The notes beneath the pieces were generated by a model, which did no database searches, had not been told where the DNA came from, and saw only the letters and a program-made list of their open reading frames with translations. From the NCBI GenBank assembly GCA_963693305.1, contig OY855912.1:10814501-10878500 (forward strand): a DNA stretch of 64,000 bases, given 5' to 3'. The first letter of the stretch is position 1. Each line of letters starts with the position of its first letter. Both the position numbers and the translations under genes were made by a program. Positions 25,801 to 31,983 of this stretch are shown here, one piece after another. The DNA is from Meandrina meandrites (lineage: Eukaryota; Cnidaria; Anthozoa; Scleractinia; Meandrinidae).

Positions 25801-27254
25801 CTTTCAATACTAACATTTCCCCAACGCATACTCCATGCGAAATAGTCGAATCTCAAAGAGATCTTTGATTCATATATTTGTCTGTAAAATGGAGCCGCCG
25901 TTCGCAGGAAAATTTAGAAGCATTTGTATGAAAAACTTAAAGTAAGATTTCTCGTTTCGAAGTTAACCGATCCCCTTCAAATTTAATCGGTTAACTCTTT
26001 TAGCTAGTATCTTTAGTTTGCAATTCACAAAAGTTTCAGAATGTCAACGGTCCTCGAATTGTCGAGCATCAAACTTCCGATTTTCCCATACATTCACTGT
26101 AAATTTTGCCGTGTTTGCCCCCCAACCAAGATGGCGTCAGAAACCGTGGAAGGGTCTATTAGAAATATTTTTGTGATATTCCCATACATCTACATGAAAA
26201 GTTTCCAAGCCAGGCATTACCAGCTACATGAATGTCTTATAACATCCAGAAACACACTAAATCTAAAAAAGATGTATTGTTCACTGTATATTATGCATGC
26301 ACACTTTCCATTCTAGAGCACGAATAATGTTACATCATCGACGGCATGGCAGGAATGTCCGGAAGACGAAAAATTTGGGGGAAGATTCCTCTGAGGTCTA
26401 GCTCCTTTAAAGAGCAGGAGTTTCCACAGAAAAAGATCCTATATTTTATTATCAAGGATCAAAAAAGGCTTGATGTACAAACAAAACAAAGGACTCTGTA
26501 CATCATGAATTTATATACATGTACATTTCCATAATAAATCACGTTATCCGCGAATGCGTGTTCGATAGCTGCACAAAATACGAACCAAGAGAAATTCATT
26601 GGACATCAACAGTCCACTCCATTGGGAAGCAAATACTATAAAGTGAGACTGGTCTAGTGACGTAACTTCCAAAAAATACGTTAATCTCAAGGCTAGTGTT
26701 ATCCGTGCGATTTGCTTTGAGTAAAAACACATGTAGGTGAGCTTACGTATACTTAACTTTACAAGTTCGTGTATACAAATTGAACAAGTTCTTTTGCAAA
26801 CAGCTGAGGCGGACTTAACAACCCGGAAATGCGGAACGAAACAAAAGTGAAACCAATACACTAGAAAATCAAATATTATACTGACCGATCCAACACTCCA
26901 TCCTTGCACATGGTGAAGTTTTTACGACATCTGGAGGGTCGACACCAATGTTCAGGCACAAGACCAGCGCTACGCTGACGGTTTTCATCTGGAACAAAAT
27001 CGCCAACATTAACATCGAGGAATAACGTGGCTACCTGCTTTAAAATTAAAGGAGGGTTAAACCATCGCTAGATCACTCACTCGTTCTTTCATACGCCATG
27101 TTTGAGCTAAAGGTCTCGATCCTTCGATCAGCTCCTTGTGTCGTTTCTTCATGAAACATAGCGGCAATTGCCAATCGACTATTTCGCCCTCGTCCTCATC
27201 GCCGAACAAATCATCGTAGTCGGGCTCGTCAGCCGACATCTTGGAAGCCTTCAT
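1293..27254 (-). CDS. RPTOR: Regulatory-associated protein of mTOR (Raptor), N-terminal half, 13 exons, continues beyond the left edge
   Basis: Raptor is the mTORC1 scaffold that recruits substrates and docks on lysosomal Rag GTPases. Coding exons on the minus strand: 27254-27081, 26988-26886, 16284-16202, 15378-15301, 14733-14653, 14168-14022, 12921-12758, 11521-11462, 11162-11062, 3014-2870, 2147-2072, 1744-1559, 1403-1293. All have AG/GT borders and phases that join to exactly 503 codons. Exon 1 holds [14 protein letters not shown] and [10 protein letters not shown]. Exons 3-6 encode the caspase-like RNC domain ([29 protein letters not shown]). Exons 9-13 match the following helical region ([54 protein letters not shown]). 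The start is the first ATG; a second in-frame ATG five codons later is also possible. The C-terminal HEAT and WD40 parts lie outside the window. Intron 2 (10.6 kb) and intron 9 (8.0 kb) are swollen by repeats. Confidence 0.96.
1847..2002. repeat. Compound tetranucleotide microsatellite (CAGA)n-(CTGA)n
   Basis: About 50 bp of CAGA units switches abruptly to about 105 bp of CTGA/GACT units. It lies in RPTOR intron 11, between exons at 2072-2147 and 1559-1744, and is likely length-polymorphic. Confidence 0.95.
2381..2402. repeat. Poly(C) tract
   Basis: A run of about 20 C, preceded by CCCCT. It lies in RPTOR intron 10. Homopolymer length in the assembly may be unreliable. Confidence 0.85.
4289..6690 (+). 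repeat. Left arm of a large inverted duplication in RPTOR intron 9
   Basis: The outer end (4289-4375, containing GGTTGTGCTTGGGGTTGTGC) is the reverse complement of 9880-9965 with only a few mismatches. Inside the minisatellite the arm resumes at about 6216 (AGTGAGTTTGGCTGAATT) and stays alignable to about 6690 against the reverse complement of about 7930-8420, for example ATAAGTATGGAGGCG and TTTCTCCTTACCAT. The non-satellite arm sequence is clearly diverged (by eye roughly 20-25 percent), so the inversion is not recent. The architecture resembles foldback elements, whose long inverted termini contain tandem repeats. No transposase and no clear target duplication are visible. Confidence 0.85.
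4505..6200 (+). repeat. 9-bp minisatellite array, C-rich on the plus strand
   Basis: About 1.7 kb of 9-bp units CACAACCAA, CACAACTCC, CACAACCCC and CACAACCAG, mostly alternating into 18-bp and larger higher-order units, with occasional 8-bp or point variants that shift the reading frame. The plus strand is almost free of G. Because the unit is a multiple of three, all frames stay open. This produces long low-complexity ORFs ([15 protein letters not shown] or TTN/TTP reading plus; CWLWEL, VGCGSC or VVGVVL reading minus). I regard these as by-products, not genes. Confidence 0.95.
6700..7925. other. Central spacer of the inverted duplication, no gene seen
   Basis: AT-rich sequence between the two arms. 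ORFs of at most 100 codons occur at 7143-7510, but no recognisable motif, splice structure or transposase was found. If the structure is a foldback-type element this would be its core, and it appears non-autonomous. Confidence 0.5.
7930..9965 (-). repeat. Right arm of the large inverted duplication
   Basis: Reverse complement of the left arm, in the same order: inner flank 7930-8420, minisatellite, outer flank 9745-9965. The outer 85 bp is the best preserved segment (CCGGTTGTGGTAGTTGTGCA at about 9900-9919). Beyond 9965 homology to the left side fades to isolated short matches. The centre of symmetry is near 7.1-7.3 kb. Confidence 0.85.
8437..9745 (-). repeat. 9-bp minisatellite array, G-rich on the plus strand
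   Basis: About 1.3 kb built from the complementary units (TTGGTTGTG, GGAGTTGTG, GGGGTTGTG, CTGGTTGTG), so in inverted orientation to 4505-6200. It also contains extra variants absent from the left array, such as GGCAGTTGTG and GGAGGTTGTG. Both arrays evidently descend from one array duplicated in inversion and then diversified separately. Reading frames stay open on both strands for the same trivial reason. Confidence 0.95.
9970..10900. other. Intronic sequence with scattered repeat fragments, no gene
   Basis: RPTOR intron 9. It contains a G-run at 10346-10359. At 10440-10545 a segment rich in GGCTCCTAA motifs ends in an inverted match to 3196-3215 (GTCAAGGCTGCTGCCTAA). That match could be a remnant of a wider inverted duplication or two copies of a common repeat. 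No coding signal was found. Confidence 0.5.
10912..10975. repeat. (CAT)n trinucleotide microsatellite
   Basis: Imperfect CAT/CAC/TAT repeat about 60 bp long in RPTOR intron 9, just before exon 9. It creates poly-His or poly-Ile reading frames of no coding interest. Confidence 0.85.
11251..11429. mobile_element. CAGTG-ended MITE, copy 1
   Basis: A 179-bp unit with inverted ends CAGTGCTTTCAATAAGA and TCTTATCGAAAGCACTG. A second copy occurs at 50906-51082, clearly alignable along its length (shared TTTAGCTGATGATTC and CTCAAAATACCTGC). A third remnant at 12696-12716 consists of little more than the two ends joined. This copy sits in RPTOR intron 8, and its target duplication is not clear. Confidence 0.75.
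11640..12012. mobile_element. Probable MITE with ATAAGCGCCC motifs at both ends
   Basis: Motifs of the type ATAAGCGCCC/ATAAGTGCCC cluster near both margins (11668-11712 and 11910-11990) around an AT-rich core. The arrangement is typical of a repeat element in RPTOR intron 7. Exact ends and target duplication could not be set by eye. Confidence 0.45.
12046..12570. repeat. Repeat unit with GCCCGAAG/GCCCGGAG direct duplicates
   Basis: Two related ~60-bp segments, TTGCCCTTCGGGCAAGTTG with downstream CTAGCCCG (12055-12115) and TTGCCCGTCGGGCAACCTG with CTAGCCCG (12490-12560), bracket an AT-rich stretch. Each contains a short palindrome GCCCNTCGGGC. This is probably a transposon relic of unknown class. 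Confidence 0.45.
13236..13400 (-). mobile_element. tRNA-derived SINE, full-length head
   Basis: On the minus strand the unit begins with a tRNA-like head: GTGGCCTAGTGGTTAGGGC (A-box region), a five-bp anticodon stem CTGGA/TCCAG around a seven-base loop TTTGTAA (anticodon TGT, Thr-like), and a degraded B box. The body ends CAGCCTCCTGCCAGTTGG. The body recurs at 46847-46950 with a damaged head. It lies in RPTOR intron 6. Too degenerate past the anticodon arm to be a working tRNA. Confidence 0.7.
13730..13897. mobile_element. CAGGG-ended MITE with 5-bp target duplication, copy 1
   Basis: Ends CAGGACAGATCTAGG and its imperfect inverse GGATCTGCCCCTG are flanked by TGTGA on both sides (13725-13729 and 13898-13902). 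A sibling at 57179-57323 in SUZ12 has the same ends and also a 5-bp duplication. CAGGG termini suggest the hAT superfamily; a 5-bp duplication would place it in a variant group, which is inference. Confidence 0.75.
14385..14413. repeat. Perfect short palindrome
   Basis: CTTGAAAATGTTG and its inverse CAACATTTTCAAG are separated by three bases, in RPTOR intron 5. It may be the centre of an old fold-back repeat. Confidence 0.7.
15488..15790 (+). pseudogene. C-terminal remnant of a CR1/L2-like reverse transcriptase
   Basis: The frame opens with [13 protein letters not shown], then LAFKCI, then IPKYLASKF, matching the LHWLPV...L.FK.L....P.YL block near the end of many non-LTR RT ORFs. After a stop at 15671-15673 the similarity continues weakly (VIMELS for the usual VIMWNSL). 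The fragment is antisense to RPTOR in intron 3. An AATAAA lies downstream at about 15971. Confidence 0.6.
17335..18690. other. Interior sequence without a recognisable gene
   Basis: Moderately AT-rich. It contains splice-like signals (for example CAG/GTAGGT near 17550) but no exon whose translation I recognise. It might be upstream exons or introns of the TPR relic that follows. Confidence 0.35.
18690..18925. repeat. Degenerate CTATTCG tandem repeat
   Basis: About 20 imperfect units of roughly 10-12 bp around ACTATTCG (variants TATTCGTCA, TATTCGCGA, TATTTGGAA). It includes at 18827-18860 one end of the GTCCAATATAC element found whole at 53980-54174. It lies directly upstream of the TPR relic. 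Confidence 0.75.
18960..20270 (+). pseudogene. TPR-repeat protein fragment (NPHP3/kinesin-light-chain-like TPR_12), frameshifted
   Basis: Successive ~42-residue units share the pattern [22 protein letters not shown] followed by SALES...ALDIRRKL. Such tandem TPRs form helical protein-interaction solenoids. Units are readable at about 19030-19300, 19318-19410, 19840-20020, 20024-20216 and 20220-20262. They lie in different frames with stops (for example 19297-19299 and 20216-20218). The array is also split by an unrelated insertion at 19495-19800. A possible AG acceptor precedes it (about 18936). TPR genes of this kind are a large family in anthozoans, and this copy appears dead. Confidence 0.7.
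19495..19800. mobile_element. Probable insertion within the TPR relic, rich in CTTTAA/GTAAA motifs
   Basis: A ~300-bp block unrelated to the surrounding TPR units, made of partially inverted short motifs (AGCTTTA, TAAAGCTG, GCGTAAA, CCTTTAA). This suggests a self-complementary MITE. The ends are not precisely resolved. Confidence 0.5.
20752..20850. repeat. ~22-bp tandem repeat (GCGGGAAAACAAAATGACAA)
   Basis: Four to five imperfect copies alternating a CGGGAAA block and an ACAAAATGACA block. Confidence 0.75.
21238..21423 (+). pseudogene. N-terminal peptide of a PIF/Harbinger-type transposase (candidate)
   Basis: The 61-codon ORF starts [16 protein letters not shown] and turns arginine-rich ([14 protein letters not shown]). 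The same pattern MD..RV.ASI..LL appears on the opposite strand at 22646-22784. I associate this leader with cnidarian Harbinger-like transposases. That family call is from memory and not proven by a DDE motif here, because no catalytic part is present. Confidence 0.4.
21916..22629. mobile_element. 714-bp non-autonomous element with CAGGG ends and 6-bp target duplication
   Basis: Terminal inverted repeats CAGGGCATCTGATAGGG / CAGGGCATCTGACAGGA extend at least 22 bp with two mismatches. They are flanked by an exact direct repeat TACACT (21910-21915 and 22630-22635). Both subterminal zones contain multiple ATTATGCGGAAA units: about four direct copies on the left, and several TATGCGGA/GATGCGGA copies on the right. 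Subterminal repeats of this kind are typical transposase-binding sites. CAGGG ends favour a hAT-like element; a 6-bp duplication differs from the classical 8 bp. No transposase is encoded. Confidence 0.85.
22646..22784 (-). pseudogene. N-terminal peptide of a PIF/Harbinger-type transposase (candidate), second copy
   Basis: From the ATG at 22784 the minus-strand frame reads [19 protein letters not shown] and then a basic stretch ending at a stop. It shares the MD..RV.ASI..LL signature with 21238-21423. It is divergently oriented to the Myb/SANT relic at 23454, which fits the two-gene layout of Harbinger elements. The catalytic portion is absent. Confidence 0.4.
23454..24387 (+). pseudogene. 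Myb/SANT-like DNA-binding protein relic
   Basis: The frame contains [13 protein letters not shown], then after an in-frame TAG (23814-23816) [20 protein letters not shown]. This is the tryptophan-spaced helix pattern of Myb/SANT (trihelix-like) domains found in the second ORF of PIF/Harbinger transposons. Two further in-frame stops follow (about 23940 and 23970). After a frame change the tail resembles a conserved C-terminal helix ([16 protein letters not shown], then [15 protein letters not shown] and a stop at 24385-24387). Three nonsense mutations and at least one frameshift make it inactive. Confidence 0.6.
25095..25410. repeat. Tandem duplication of a ~155-165 bp unit
   Basis: Unit GTGTTAATTTTGTGGAAGGA ... 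GTGGTTAAATAAATGTCAGTG ... CCTACCTTTCA occurs twice in direct orientation (about 25096-25252 and 25266-25408) with a few substitutions and a short indel. Confidence 0.85.
25700..25738. repeat. Adjacent T and G homopolymers
   Basis: About 20 T followed directly by about 18 G. This is a likely assembly-fragile site inside RPTOR intron 2. Confidence 0.85.
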
Positions 27255-27386
27255 TTACTCAAAACTAGAACTCGAGGCTCCAAAAACGTAACAACATCCA
27301 TCTGGAACGGCTTCTAATTCTCGCAAGTTGGCCGAAACGTAAAAAGGGAAACACAACGTGTTCACCGCCGGCCCTCGTTATTCAAC

Positions 27387-27395
27387 TGCGCATGC
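27387..27395. promoter_or_regulatory. NRF1-like motif upstream of RPTOR
   Basis: TGCGCATGC, a near match to the NRF1 consensus, lies about 135 bp upstream of the RPTOR start codon in a locally GC-richer stretch (27255-27480) that plausibly holds a TATA-less promoter. It is a single motif match only. Confidence 0.25.
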
Positions 27396-27480
27396 TTATG
27401 TTTATGTTTACATCGCATTGGAGATACCGCGGGCCCCGGCTTGTGACTTTTCATTTGAAGCCAGACACCTAATGGACTTT

Positions 27481-29382
27481 GACCCTGCGTGATTTCATAC
27501 TGTCACGAGATAACCTATCCAATGGATTTCTTTATTTTATCGCAACATTCGCTTTACACGAGAAATCCATTGTCTATAAGCCATCCCTCACGTATGATCA
27601 AATGCCACTCAAATGGAGGTGTGAAAATCACGAGATTTTTTACTGTTAGTATTTTTTTTTTGTTAAAAAATAGTTATTTCAATATTTTATTTCAACATTC
27701 GCTTTCATGCACGACAAATCCGTTGTCTAGTCGCTTAGGCCATACCACTGAATTTTTTTTTGCAATTGTGAAAATCACGAGATTCTGTTGTTGCAATTTC
27801 CTTGTTTATAATTTGTTTTGACGTTATTTATTAAGGCAATATAAAACTCTCAACAATTTAATGATCGGTTATCATGCTAAGATTATGTCAGAGGTTTTCT
27901 TCGGCCAGGCGGAATAAAGAAGGTGCGTTTTATCTCAGGAAAATACGTGACCATTGAAATACGTTTACAAAGCGGAAATCTGTGGTACACAAAAACAGCA
28001 GGCAATCACGAGTTTTTTCTCCCATATCCGTTTCCTGTGATCCCTTGCGAAATTTGAGAAAGATCACAAATCTCAACCCTGCATGCTGGAAATAAAGCCA
28101 TACCTACCTGGAATAAAACATTTTCGCTTCAGAAAAAAGTTATCATCTGCTCTGACTAACGGACAAATTTTTACGCTGATTCAGCTTTCCAGGACTTTCT
28201 AAAGCTTGGGCGATTAGCGGGCTAGCGTCCGCAAAGTAGCTGAGTACCTTTTTTTCTTTTCTACCTGGGGGACGTGATCAAGCACGCAAGCATAACGCAG
28301 TTGAGTCAAACAATCACTTTCTTTATTGTTTTTCTAATTATAGGGAACGTTTAATCACCTCACCCTTATTGCGCCCAAACGTGTGCATGTCAAGAGAAAG
28401 GAATGAACGTGTACGATATCGTTTTAGTGACCTTCGGATAGAAGTAGACAGCCTCGTAACATTGCATGTTTCTGACAGCTTGCCACGGGTTTGCTTCAAT
28501 CGGAGTTTAGATGCTGCTTAGGTGCTGCTTTTTGTTTTACGATTTTAATAGTCGGAAAAGAAAAGATGCAAAAGCGAAACAACCTCTTTGTAATTTTACT
28601 TCAAGTATGCTATTGAGGACAATATTTAGGACAGTTAGCTGTTTAGTGCTCCGATGTTTTTATTTTGAAGCGTATTTCAGTATCAGTTAACAATGAAAGA
28701 AAAAATACGGAGCAGGAAACGGGGAGGCTCCGCCCAAATTAAGGACCTTTTTCAGGCTATGGAAGTATATAAAGGCCGGAGTAGTAGGGAAGAACGTAGA
28801 AACATAAAAAAAAAGTATAAAAAAATAGTATAAAGGAACCGAGGGAGATCTCTCATTCATAGGTATAGTCAGGGGACTTCTGGTATAGTTCAAAAGGCCT
28901 TTTGAAAAGACCGTACCTTGAACAGAAGCATCAAATGGTTACTCAATCCAAGGGTATAGAAAAGCAGAGCGAAAAGGTAGCCTGCGCACCTGGCGAAACA
29001 AAACCGCCAGCCACGCAGGCAGCGAAGAGGGTTCCGTTTTCTATGGAATATTGATATATGAAAGGGACACATTTTTCTGTCAAAAATGGCTCTATGCAAA
29101 CAGGTATATACACCACGCAGAAAACTTTGTTGAGTACCTACCCTACCTTCTCGTTACCCCCCCCCCCCCCCCCCCCATCCCCCCTCCCCGGCCCAAAACC
29201 GGCTGGTCACTATTTTTTTATTTTTTTTTCACGGGAAAAAATCGCTTTCTTCTAAGCTTGGTGCCCTTACGCCATCACACTATAACAGATATTTCTCATG
29301 GCAATTATTTTCAGTAATAAAATAGGGAATGCGATGTTGTTAAAACCATTATATATGAAATCATTCCAAAAATACGCCAAGC
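27481..29382. other. Region between FAXDC2 and RPTOR, no gene seen
   Basis: It contains a degenerate direct duplication (27541-27631 and 27694-27785: CAACATTCGCTTT...AATCC.TTGTCT...GTGAAAATCACGAGAT). A C-run lies at 29156-29175. TTTATT on the plus strand near 29216 could serve as a poly(A) signal for FAXDC2 on the minus strand. No ORF has a recognisable product. Confidence 0.5.
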
Positions 29383-30417
29383 TCATTCGTTGTTGTTTGG
29401 CGACCCTTTCTTGGGTTTATGATCAGGAAAGGTTTGCTTCAGAGGGGTAAAACCGAACAGCATAATGTGTCTGTCGTAAGCCCTTGATTTCCTGAACAAG
29501 GCGTCTGTCCCATGAAGGCGATCTAACACACCAAGAACACCAAAATTCTGCGTAAACTTGAGGTGATGGAAGTCATGAGCCTCAGGAGATGGCATAAATG
29601 GGACGTGATAGCCACTGTGTGAGTTGATTGATGTTACGAGTGCCAGAGAAAGCCACAGCCAGACTGTAGTAATGTGTGATCCCATAATGAGAGGACCCAT
29701 GAACGCAGGGCCCACGTTGCATACAAGGTGTTCCAGCGGATGCGCATTAAACGAAACGATTCCTATGGGAGCTGTCCATTCGTGATGAAACTTGTGAATG
29801 GACCGAAAAATTCGAGGGACATGTAATAGCCTATGGCTGTAATAAAAACCAACTTCCTCCACTAGAATGCAGATTGCAATTTCAAACAGCGCCCGTTGAA
29901 AGCTTGGTAACTCCGGGCCAAAGGAACAGCCACGCCAGGAATACACAGGGTGAAGGACGAGGCTTATAGCTCCCCCAACTACAATCTGGTTGAACAAAAC
30001 GAACTTCAATGAGTGGATCAGCTTTTTGCGGTCAAGGGGTTGATTTGATCCGTCCTGAATTTTGTATTGGAAGGCCCAATTGGGCCTACCCGTGAGGTCC
30101 ACAAACAGATACAGTGCTCCCAACACCCAGTATACGGTTAACGACACCACGTATGTTCCAACAAATGATAGTAGAAATTCATCTCCGTCAAATAATCCGT
30201 GGATTTTTGTCCACCATTCTTGCCAAAGATCACCAGTTGCTTCCCAGATACTCTCCAAATTCCACATGATTGTATTTCTCGCTGTTCCAAAGCAAATGAT
30301 AGCTGTACCAACGACAAAGACAGCAAAGGCAGTTCTCTTCAAGGCAGCAATTGCCGACTGTTTAAACGGTGGTATCTTTTTATCGCTTGGTTTCGCCCAG
30401 TTTGATTCAGACATCAC
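29383..30417 (-). CDS. FAXDC2: Fatty acid hydroxylase domain-containing protein 2-like, intronless
   Basis: A complete 344-residue member of the fatty acid hydroxylase/sterol desaturase superfamily: membrane di-iron enzymes of the ER acting on sterols or lipids. Visible histidine clusters: HRLLH (195-199), HKFHH (208-212), HSGYH (267-271) and HDFHH (281-285), as expected for the metal site. Hydrophobic segments lie at about 25-46, 82-107 and 138-158, with more near 180-192 and 247-262. An RPNWAFQYKIQ stretch precedes the core. The ORF opens with two consecutive Met codons; I take the first. There is no intron, although most genes here are heavily split, so it may descend from a retrocopy, but it is intact. 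Its first ~24 codons and upstream DNA are duplicated at 32901-33128. The substrate cannot be read from the sequence. Confidence 0.9.
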   Translation of the reverse strand: MMSESNWAKPSDKKIPPFKQSAIAALKRTAFAVFVVGTAIICFGTARNTIMWNLESIWEATGDLWQEWWTKIHGLFDGDEFLLSFVGTYVVSLTVYWVLGALYLFVDLTGRPNWAFQYKIQDGSNQPLDRKKLIHSLKFVLFNQIVVGGAISLVLHPVYSWRGCSFGPELPSFQRALFEIAICILVEEVGFYYSHRLLHVPRIFRSIHKFHHEWTAPIGIVSFNAHPLEHLVCNVGPAFMGPLIMGSHITTVWLWLSLALVTSINSHSGYHVPFMPSPEAHDFHHLKFTQNFGVLGVLDRLHGTDALFRKSRAYDRHIMLFGFTPLKQTFPDHKPKKGSPNNNE

Positions 30418-30529
30418 TGTGACCTTATGACCGCGGAGTAACTGCAGAATACCCCGCCACTTCGAGGCAATACCCCAGAAACAGCGGCTGCCTAGCTACG
30501 TGGATTAAAGAACGAGGTATATTCATGGC

Positions 30530-30690
30530 TACATGGCTACGTGGCCCATGGATTAAAGGAAGAGGTATATTCATGACTACGTGGCTACGCAGCTACGTGG
30601 CTACGCGGCTACGTAGCTACGTGGCTACGTAGCCACTTGGCTATGTGGCTACGCGGCTACGGAGGTTAGTAACTGCGTAGCCGCGTACCT
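30530..30690. repeat. GGCTACGTG tandem repeat
   Basis: Dense imperfect 9-10 bp units (GGCTACGTG, GGCTACGCG, AGCTACGTA), about 110-270 bp upstream of the FAXDC2 start. Units containing TACGTA are themselves palindromic. Confidence 0.85.
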
Positions 30691-30806
30691 TTTCTTTTCC
30701 TTTTTGGTTTTCTTTGAAAAAAATAACGTTTCCGTGTCTAAGTCCAACGTTCGCAGACTTTGCTACCACCGTATCGTTCGGCTCGGTTGCTTACAAGATT
30801 TTTATA

Positions 30807-30910
30807 GCCTGCTCGCAGGCTCCCGAAGAAATCGGTGAGCGGCGAGCGGCGAATTTGCATTTCAAATCTTGTTAGCCTGTTCACAGGCTAACAAGATTTG
30901 AAATGCAAAT
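30807..30910. repeat. Pair of near-perfect hairpins with TC loops
   Basis: A short palindrome AGCCTGC-TC-GCAGGCT (about 30808-30823) is followed by a perfect 28-bp inverted repeat (30853-30880 and 30883-30910) separated by only the dinucleotide TC and containing TTAGCCTGT/ACAGGCTAA. The shared core marks them as related units. They lie about 430-490 bp upstream of FAXDC2. Confidence 0.9.
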
Positions 30911-31230
30911 ATTTGTAATTACTGCTTGAGGCACTATGAATACATATTGTATGGTCAACACTTGCTAATTCCTGTCTGTATAACTTGCGAACACGAAATC
31001 GAACAAAAAAAAATCGCGAAGAGATGTCAAACGTTAGCTACGTACTGGTAAAGCTGCTTTGTAGAGCAACAAAAAATGTACTTTAAAACAATTTAACTAC
31101 TTAGGATTAAAGAGAAAAGCTAGGAGGCTAGAGAAAAGCGAGATATTCCTGTAGGAAAGAAGTAGCAAAAGACTGGTTTAAGGCAGAAACCCATAAGGGT
31201 TTCAACTCCTTATGAGTTTCTGTTTAATAA

Positions 31231-31365
31231 GGCCTGGTTCACACTAGCGACATAACGACATAGCGGCAAGGTCACACAAGTGTAGGAAAACACCTCACGT
31301 TCATGTTTTATGTCACCAATGTGAAGAACACAACATTACGACATTTCGCTAGTTTGAACCAGGCG
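31231..31365. mobile_element. 135-bp Harbinger-type MITE with TAA target duplication
   Basis: Ends GGCCTGGTTCACACTAGCGA and the inverse of CGCCTGGTTCAAACTAGCGA, flanked by TAA on both sides (31228-31230 and 31366-31368). A TAA/TTA duplication is characteristic of PIF/Harbinger. A second left end starts at about 31468 (CCTGGTTCACACTAGCGACT), without a clear right end. Confidence 0.8.
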
Positions 31366-31784
31366 TAAGAGAGATAAGAACAACAAAGGTCTTATATGTA
31401 AATAACAGCTGTCAAAAGTCCTTTCTCTGGGGATTAGCAACCTTGTCAACAATGGTGAAACTGCTAAGGCCTGGTTCACACTAGCGACTAGACTTTCTAA
31501 AAGTCGGTCGCTTCTTGTAGGCAAGTCTAACTAGCGACATAACATAACGGCAAGGTCACGCAAATCCTTCACTTATTTCCGACCATTTTTAGTCGTTTCT
31601 GGTCGTTTCGGAAGCAACCTGAAACAGCTTTATCTTTCCACACATTAAAAGTAAAACAATTTGATTGTTTTACTGTAACAAGCAGGTTAAAGCCGTGTCA
31701 TTGTTTCCACGTTCACACCGCTCGCTTTTGCCTCTTTTTTGGCCCTCGCGTAAACGAATCTGCCGGGCGTTGGTAAAACCCGTG

Positions 31785-31880
31785 ACGGTCAAAAACCCGT
31801 GACGGTCGTCCCGGACATGTTGTTCTTGACCGTCACGGGCCTGTCACGGGCGCGTCACGTGTTTGTCACGTCACGGGGAG
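31785..31880. repeat. CCGTGACGGTC / GTCACGG interspersed motif cluster
   Basis: Several direct and inverted copies of CCCGTGACGGTC and GTCACGGG in under 100 bp, able to fold back on each other. Confidence 0.7.
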
Positions 31881-31983
31881 TTACAGCAATTATCAATTAA
31901 TTATCAATTAACCATTATGTGGTATATTTAGGACAGCATAATTGGGATAATTTAGTCACTCTCAAACATCTTGCAGCTGACAC

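Larger units (their letters stand above)
17090..26158. mobile_element. ~9-kb segment bounded by long terminal inverted repeats, in RPTOR intron 2
   Basis: The left end starts TAGACCCTTCCACGG and is inverted at the right end (CCGTGGAAGGGTCTA, ending 26158). Inverted similarity runs inward about 200 bp, including GGGGGGCAAACACGGCAAAA, AATGTATGGGAAAA and TAGCTAAAAGAGTTAACCGA. Flanks allow a TA target duplication but this is ambiguous. The interior holds TPR relics, Harbinger-like N-terminal peptides, a Myb/SANT relic and a nested 714-bp element. A 469-bp version containing both ends and no interior is present at 32227-32695. Whether the 9 kb ever moved as a unit is unproven. Confidence 0.6.

Noticed and set aside
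27601..27821. Coding potential in the FAXDC2-RPTOR interval
   Set aside because: The ORF overlaps a degenerate direct duplication and homopolymer T runs; no motif.
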